Source: Owenia fusiformis
Lineage: Eukaryota > Annelida > Polychaeta > Sabellida > Oweniidae
Direction of reading: 5' to 3'
NCBI GenBank assembly: GCA_903813345.2
Contig: CAIIXF020000001.1
Coordinates: forward strand, 20,787,915-20,851,914
DNA length: 64,000 nt
A model generated the notes under the pieces. That model had not been told where the DNA came from. It worked only from the letters and a program-made list of their open reading frames with translations, and did not search any database. The stretch's first letter is position 1. Every line of letters begins with the position of its first letter. The position numbers and the translations under genes are program-made. Shown here piece after piece: positions 24,101-33,100 of the stretch.

Positions 24101-27100
24101 TTTGAAAAAATATGTTGATACTGAATGCTTTTATGTATTGTGTGAATGGTCAATATCACTATTTGGATTCCAGGTATGACCTTGGTAGCGGACCAATTAC
24201 ACTGAAGAGCATATACAGAGTAACCCTCAATAGATGGCATCGTGTTGTTGCCAAACGATTTGGTCGCGATGGAATGTTGAAACTTGACAATAACCAGGAA
24301 ATCAAGGCTAGAGCACCAGGGCAATTGAAATCTTTGAATCTGAATGAGGCCTTGTATGTAGGATATGTGCCTGATATGAATGCAGAGTAAGTAAACGATA
24401 GTTTGTCATTGTTAATTGGAGATTCATTTGCAATTACTTACCATGTACAGTAGCTACATTTTGTCTTGTTAATGCCTTGTTTATTTTTGTTATAGGATTG
24501 AAAAGAATGTTGGTGTGTCGATGGGTCTCGTTGGGTGTGTCCAGTCACTCCATGTATCCAGTAATGATTTCACCAAGATCTACTCTCTTATGTGGCCAGC
24601 CTCTAGAGATATCATCACTGGATCTGAAATAAGTGAGATTTCCACTGAAAACCTTTATTTTGACACTTATTCTTAGCCTGATAAGGAACAAACATGAGAA
24701 ATTAGCTACTTGTAAAGATGTAAAATACAAAATAGATATTATGTAAATTTTCTGCCTAAATGATCTAAAATGTTAAGGATTAAAGCAATGTGAAGTCACA
24801 ATAAAAGCATAGATGTTTACTAAGTTAGTACAAATTAAACAATGGGTTACTATTGTTGTCCATACAATATAGTTATCCTGAGATTGTGTGTTTCAGGTGA
24901 GTGTGGTGGGGACAATCCCTGTGCCAGCATGCCCTGCATGAACATGGGCTCCTGCATGAGACTCGATAAACGCAACTTCAAGTGCGTCTGCCCCAAAGGC
25001 TTTGAAGGTAAATACTGTCTACCCTCAATGATAATAGCACCAATAGCACCAGGATTTATAAGGTTTGAAATTTCACATGAGTATGGCAATTTATAAATGC
25101 TTTTAAGTAGGTTTAGTAGATTTTTCTCACTAGTGTTACTTGTAGTTGTCCAATCTACAATATAATATGTGTGTGTTGCTTAAAACCTGTGTTTTGACCA
25201 GTATATTGTTTCAGTTTGAAAAGTAATTCTATAATTCAACTTCCCTGGAATATATTGGATGAAATGTACTTACTGTATTTTATATCGCTGTTAGGTTCTG
25301 TGTGTGAGAGAGGAGAAGACAAGTGCCAATCAATGCCATGTCATCACGGTGCTACATGTCGCAGTGTACCAAATGGAGACTTCATGTGTGAATGTCCTAA
25401 GGGCTGGAAGGGAACATTCTGTGAAACTGGTACAATTTACCATTTTTGTATCGGAGTTAGGCTCATCTTTTTTTATTTATCTAGTCACATCTCATTATGT
25501 CTACACCTCATGTCTCCTCATTGCTGCTAATGTAATATTTTTGTGCAGTTAAATGATAATTCTCTTTAATAAAACTGAAATACATGTATAGCTCTCTATG
25601 TCTGTCGTGTTGAGTATCTCAATGTTTGTTGTGTTTTGGAGGAAAGGCCTATTTCACCACATTTGTTTAAAATTTTAATTTGAATGTAGACACATACCTT
25701 GGTATAAAAATAATAAGTTATGTTGATTCCAGAGACAAAAGGCGGATTAGAGGAGGTCATGGTCCCAGAATTTAATGGTCGCTCCTACTTGGTCCAACCA
25801 CTTAAAGGAAAATTTGCCAGACACATAGACCTGGAAGTATGGTTCTTGGCCAAAACGTCAAATGGTAAGGCAACATTTTGTGATTGATATAATTTTTTAT
25901 ACTCCAAATATCTTTAACTTGATTTTGATACATGTACAATTTTTATACATTTAGCCCCAAAATCCATCTAAGTTTGAATCCTTGTATTAGGAGGAATGCA
26001 TAGGAATCATATTTTAAATTTGTTATTTTATTTAGGAATGTTGCTATATGTTGGACAGCAACCAGATGGAAAAGGTGACTTCCTCTCTCTAAATTTGGTC
26101 AATGGACACCTACAGTTCCGGTTTGACCTTGGGAGTGGACATGCAAACATCACGTAAGTCTGAGACATAAAGCAAACACATAAATCTGACATATACCTTC
26201 ATGACTCCATTGAGCATTGGATATATCTAACAATTCCAGTCCGTGATATCTTGGATTGTGAGATTTTTCTGACCATGAAGTCAGCTGTAATGTATCTTTT
26301 ACATCCATCCATTATATCTAACCAAAATATACAATAATGATTATGTTAATAGGACTCTGATAATAAAAGGGGCAATTAACCCATCATCATACTTTTTCCA
26401 TGACTTTGATTTCATATCCACCATAAAGGTAATCTTTAGTTAGGAAGGTTAGGCTTAGAAATGCTCCATGTATTATATGATATATTCAAATTATAGGACA
26501 ACAAGTGAACATGACTGTATAGTACTATGATTTTACCTATTAGTTTCATGTTAGTGATTATATCTTAAAATTGAACTGTCTTTAGGAGCTCTAGTCGTAT
26601 CCCACTAAATGTGTGGCATCGTGTACAACTGGACCGAAACAACAGGAAGGGGAGTATTTCTATCGATGGAGGTCCAAAAGCAGTTGGATCTGCTGGGGTA
26701 AGTTCACCTCTTTCACTGTTTTGCTCCTCAAATGGGCCAAGCAAAATATCAATGTTTTTGTGAGACTAGTTATTCTAGGAGAATATATAAAGCCAGATTT
26801 TTCTCCAGAAGAACATTATTGAGTGATATCCCACATCGATTCGAATTATATACGGTTTAAGGAACAGGAGGACGTAGATCTTACTGAATTGCACAAAAAA
26901 CATTGAAATTATGACCTGGCCTGATCATGTTGTATAGTAATCGCTCATCTTTGCTTTGTGCTACAACTGTGGTTTGCTTAAATGGACAGGGGTCAATAAA
27001 ATGTAACTAATTTTGATTTTATGATAAAATAACATATTTTGCTGGAACTCAGTGATTTGATCAGACACCTTCCACATACAATAACAATGTTCACCTTAAT

Positions 27101-30100
27101 GATGTTGAAGTAGAAAATACTATTATAGGAATCATCAATGAATTATGGTATCTGTATAACTTGCTTCATACTGCTTTACTGTCAACTCCTAATAAACTTG
27201 ACAAAAACCACATCATGATCTTCCAACAGAATATATGACTTAATGACATTGGTTCCGATCATGAGATTATGTGATCAACAATAAGTGGCCAAGCTTAGTA
27301 TTGTTGAATATTGTGTGATTCAAATTTTTTATACCTCATAAAATGCTGCATGTACTTCTGCAATATTAAATGTCACACTCTCAAAGTTGTTGGTAATATC
27401 ATTAATAACAAATCTTGAGACCATTGCCATTTAATGATTAAACACTCTTTTCAAAGTTTTGTCTTATAAATGAGCGCATGAAATAAATATTTCTTGTTGT
27501 CTTTAATTGGTACATATTCAGAAGGTATAGTATAGTGTAACATCAAAGTCAAAGCTTTTCCTTCTATTTCATTTCTAGGACCAAGTGGTATGTGCATTAG
27601 AATTTTATTTGGCTCAAGAAAATAACTAACTGAGCAAAAATAAGTGGAACCAAGAACAGGGGTAGTATCCAAGCGACAAGAGGCCCTCTTGCAATACTTA
27701 TATTGTGTTGTCAAATACTGGTATAATTGGGATATAGCACATGGTACTGTGATGTAAAAATAGGCCATGATTTCTTGGATACTACTTGTAAAAAATCTCC
27801 TGTGAATAATAATAAGAAGAATGTTGTTTGTACAAAATCCATGCACATATACATAATGCACAAATCAAAAGTTATTTAATGAACAGAGGCCATTTAGTTT
27901 TTTCATCAATTGCAGTAATGATCCAATCGAATTTCTTCTTTGTGCATGACATAGCCCTCCTTTGTAACAGTAAAACTTGTATATTGGAATACTTATCCTA
28001 AGTTCAGACCCCACACCTTCTTTTGGGCCTATTCTAACTCTCATATTGTCAGGACTTCATAAATAAACATCATTTTCCTAGTCTGAATTGTGACGAAACA
28101 AAAAGAATGAGCTGGCTGTTCAGGTGATTAAAATGTTTTGTTTTTTTTCTTTTCGCTGATCAATATAATCCTACATCATTTTTCCTACAGTAAAATAAAT
28201 ATCATGTCTTGCATGCTCCATCTAATACATTTCAAGTTGCTGAGTTGATCAATGGTTCTTCACTGGTGCAAGTCACCAGGGGTATTCACATTAGACAAGT
28301 TTTACTGTTTTATCGCTATGTATTACTCAAGGGTATGATCTTGTTCACCCCCCTGTGTCCGCTTGATTTATCTTATTGTACATCTTCGTAAAACATGTTA
28401 CTTTGAATGTTTAGTAATTGGTATTAGTACTGTGTACTAGAGTTGGAGATCTTCGTTCGATAAATATGCCCAAATATGGGCTTGCAAAGCTCTAAGCGTT
28501 TTGTCTGTTCTCATAAACTCGGGTGACAGCATTGTAAATGGCATTTAGCACTTCAAAGCATTTTAACATACATCTCTACAGTCTCCCTAATAAATATGGT
28601 ATAAAAATGATACATATGTATAGAAAGAATAATTATTTAAGTCACTCAGTTATATGTATTTTGTATTTCTATTTTGTATTTCTTGTACAAATTTTGTTAA
28701 TTCACTGATTTATATAAATTGCAGAAAGAGCATTGAAAACATTTAAATAAACTATCGTTCTAAAATAGTTACTTCTATGTATTTTTAAATCTCAACAAGT
28801 ACATGTAGCACTATGGTTATTATATTTTGAGTGCATGACAAATGTAGTATATAATCTATTTATATGATTAATAACATATGGCACACCCTGTATATCTTGA
28901 TACACCTTATATAATAAATGTAACTAAATCACAGATTTTACAAATATTTTGAATGCTTAGTTTGTTGCATTTTTGATATAATATTGCTAAATTCCAATTA
29001 CTGGGCCCAGTTGTTTGAATGTCAAATTAATAGTGGTTTTGATCAACTGGCCCCAGTACTGATACAATGTACAGGGTTTCATCAACAGTAGTTTTTGAGC
29101 AGAGATACACAACATTTTTGAATGATCTAATTTAATAAAGTGTTAAGGTACTTACTTTTAAATGAACTGAATCCCACACATTGCTTCAAAATTGTTAAAG
29201 TCTCAAAGTAAAACATCATATTTTACTTTACTTGTGATTACAATAATAACCAGAACAACGGCAACGCCAAAGCGTAGCGAATCCCATCGAACAGAAATGG
29301 CTGGCATTTTTACAAATAAAGCGCAAATATCATAAAACAACACACCAGAAAGGCCACCATTTTCAAAATGGTTACTCACTAGTCAAGTTGTCATCAGAAG
29401 AAATAATATGCTTTTAAGTAGCCACCTCTAAAATTTTTTGAAAAATCGCACACGTACTTGTTAAATAACACACGTAAAAATGGTGGCCATTTTTCAAAAT
29501 GGCCGACTACTCCCCAAAGTTTTATTAGACAATGTGCCATGCTTATAGTATTCACATACCAAATATGAACAAAATCGCTCTACTACTTTTCGAGTTATAG
29601 TAAAATACGTTTACATGGCGGTCATTTTTCAAAATTGTTTTCAAAATGGCCGCCTTCTACCAAAAGTGTCATAGGACAGTGTGCCATGCTTATAGTATTC
29701 ACATACCAAATATGAACAAAATCGCTCCACTACTTTTCGAGTTATAGTAAAATACATCATTAAAATGGCGGCCATTTTTCAAAATTGTTTTCAAAATGGC
29801 CGCCTTCTACCAAAAGTGTCATAGGACAGAGTGCCATGCTTATAGTATTCACATACCAAATATGAACAAAATCGCTCCACTACTTTTCGAGTTATAGTAA
29901 AATACGTTAAAATGGCGGCCATTTTTCAAAATGGCCACCTTCTACCAAAAGTGTCTTTAGACAGTGTGCAATGCTTATAGTATTCACACACCAAATATAA
30001 ACAAAATCGCTCCACTATTTTTAGAGTTACAGCAAAAATCGTAAAATGACAAGTAAAGGCCGCCATTTTTCAAGATGGCTGCCATGTGCTTTTTAATATC

Positions 30101-33100
30101 TACATTTGTAGTATTATTAATGTCCTTTATAATATTTTTTACATTTAAAACATATTGCTATTACAGTTTTACATATTGCACCTAAATTACTGTAAAATCG
30201 TCACTAAAATGGCCGCCATTTTGAAATGAGCGGCCATTTTGAAAATTGGCTTTCGAGCAGAACTTCTACCTCCATAGGGTATATGTGTACGAAATATGAA
30301 CAAAATCGGGCCAACGGTATTTGAGTTATTGCCCGGACGGACGGACGGACAGACGGACGGACGGACAGACGGACGTACGTACGGACGGACGGACGGACGG
30401 AGGCGTTCCCTATATCCCTCCGAACTTCGTTCGATGGGATAATGAATGTGAATGTGAAAGTATTGAATAGCATAACATTGTAGAGTGTTATTGTATCTGT
30501 AGGGCAATCTGAAAGACTTGAACTTGGGACCTGACCTATACATTGGAGGCTTTAAGAGCAAGAATCAACTCAGTCCAGACTCAGGGGTGACAACAGGATT
30601 CAACGGGGCCATACAGAGGGTAAGTACAGGCTCATGCATAGCCATAGTAAAACATGGTAAATGGATGATATAAATTAATGCATGTATAACCATATTTGAG
30701 GTAGCTGTGTTCATTGTGTCAGTTTGTGTATTTTCTGAAGATTTTTCAGTGTCTTATAAGTCACCTGATCTTTAAAGTCCTCGCTCTTGCTATACATCTA
30801 CTATCATTCAAAGGAGTGACTAATCTATAGCTCTGGTTTTATAACATATTGTTAGCTCATTCATGTCGTCACTGTGTTTCACATCAGCTCTACTCATCAT
30901 AAATTTTGTGTAATGGATGGGTAGGATTAAGCCTTTCTCTTGACTATAAACTGTGAAAACCATTATGAACGCCTTGCTCATTTAGAAAAATTCATTTTCA
31001 AAAAATCTGTTTCATTAACAAGAGTAGATGTGTGGTCAAATAGATTATATGCAGAATTTAGTGTGAAACATGAAAGGCCCCTCTGTTAGCTCCCTAACCA
31101 TAGCATACATGTATGTACTTGTTCACCTCTAGGTGTATGTGAATGGACGTCAGATTGATGACCTTGTGAAGGGGGCTATAGAGAAGGAGTTGATCACTCC
31201 CTATGTGGGTCCCCCTTGTATGGCCTCTCCCTGTCTCAATGGAGGCGTATGTGTCCCTATAATGAATGAAGCCAAATGTAAATGCCCAATGAAATTCACA
31301 GGGGACAGATGTGAGAAATGTAAGTTCATTCACATTTTACAAAAGACTTCAAAACATTGTACTTATTTAATGCTTATAATCTTAAATCCTGAAGCAACAG
31401 TAGGTACATTTGTCGGTCTGTTTTCTAATCATTCACAGATTGTGACATTTTGTTAAAGGAATATTCCTTGCCAGACCCTTTCTCTCTTGATATGGTAGCT
31501 ATAATCATATATATAGTTTCCATATTTAGCAAAACATGGGAAAATGTTTTAATATGGTCAATATTGATCATTTAAAAATCTTGTGCTTATTTCCAGTGAG
31601 CTGCCATCTTTTAAGATTTCTTGCAGGAAGTGATGTCATCAACTCTCAACTTCTATAACCTTGCCCATAACAGTATAGGAAAGTAGCACAAATTCACTTC
31701 TAGACAAGTGATCATTACTTTCTGTGCAAAAATAGTTCCAGGGCTTGTCAACTTAGAATAAAAGAATAGATTTTCAGAAGGATTAAATAAGATGCAAAGT
31801 TGAAAAAGAATATTTAGCTGGTTTTGTAATTCTTAATAGCTCCTCACCTAATGCAATATGCAAAGTTGAGAGTCGATGACATCACTTCCTGTGTGAAATT
31901 TTAAAAGATGGCAGCTTACTGGAATTGAGCAAAAAAGTGATCAAATTTGACCATATCAAAACATTTTTGCGTGTTTGGCTAAACATGGCAAGCATATATA
32001 TGGTTATAGCTACCATATGAGGAGAGAGATGGTTTGGCAAGGAATATTCCTTTAATACATTACTAAATCATATCTCTTGATATGGAACTGTAATATGATA
32101 TCGAAACTGCATTCTGATACTCATAGCATCTTTCTGTTTCACCTGAAACATGATCTCAGGGCTGAGAAGATTTGAGATGTCATGGTTTATCATGATGTCG
32201 AAACTGTAATATAGAGAGAAGATAGCACAGTACAATAATTGTATTTTTGGTGATTGTTATTTCAGCCACTGACTCTGTTGACACTGACCAACCTGTAGCA
32301 TTTGATGGAAAGACCCAGCTTATGTACCCAAATATGGTGACAGAGAGGTAGGCATTTCACATCATTCATATTTTTCTATTGTCAGGCAGTAATATTTTTT
32401 TTGTTTTTGTCTCCACTTTAGTTTTATGCTTCTTGGTTTAAAATCTAGACCCTGGTAGTTTCGAGCAAGCTTTGCAAATGATAAGGAAACCAATTTGAAT
32501 TTTACTTCCTCAAAATTGTGTGTTGCCAGATAAAACATTTAACGTGAAATATATAAGACATTCAAATGTTCGAAGATGCTTCTTGATGTGACTACCAGGA
32601 CATAATACATTTTTGAGTATATTGAGTGTTTACTTAATAAGGTGCAATGTCAATATCTGGGTATCCCACTGTATGCCATAGACCTGGGATGAATATACTA
32701 AACTATGCTAATCCCTCCATAGGCATCTTTCATGTGCAAAATATATATGTATATATAATTTCAGAGCACGAAGTCAGAAGGAAAATAAATTCGAAGTGGT
32801 ATTTAAGACTGAGAAGGACAATGGGCTGATCCTGATGCAGAACAAGGGTGACAATGTGAGGGGAGACTATGTAGCTATAGCCCTAGCAAGTGGTAAAGTT
32901 CAAGTCAGCTACAACCTTGGCAAGAACTCTGAGAAAGATCTACATGTTATCAAGAACCCAACTAAAGTGAATGATGAAAAATGGCACACATTGACCTTCA
33001 CAAGGTGAGGATACGTTAATGATAAATAATTGAGACAGAAAACAAGAGTGGAAAAATACTTTAGAGAATGCATTCCATTTGTTTAAGAATGACGGTGAGT

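Larger units (their letters stand above)
26698..30502. other. Agrin y-site intron, 3.8 kb
   Basis: Contains a candidate 9-nt microexon at 27579-27587, a 136-codon minus-strand open frame (27451-27861) of unknown meaning, and the tandem-repeat element at 29253-30445. The interval 27900-29250 is AT-rich with nothing recognised. Confidence 0.6.

Noticed and set aside
27451-27861. 136-codon minus-strand open frame as a gene
   Set aside because: No domain, splice context or promoter recognised; recorded only as an unusually long frame in an intron.
30187-30561. Minus-strand open frames with [10 protein letters not shown] repeats
   Set aside because: They translate the CGGA tetranucleotide array and mobile-element end.
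32348-32764. In-phase z-type agrin exon
   Set aside because: Small AG...GT blocks in the intron (for example around 32723) have lengths that break the frame or lack a pyrimidine tract.
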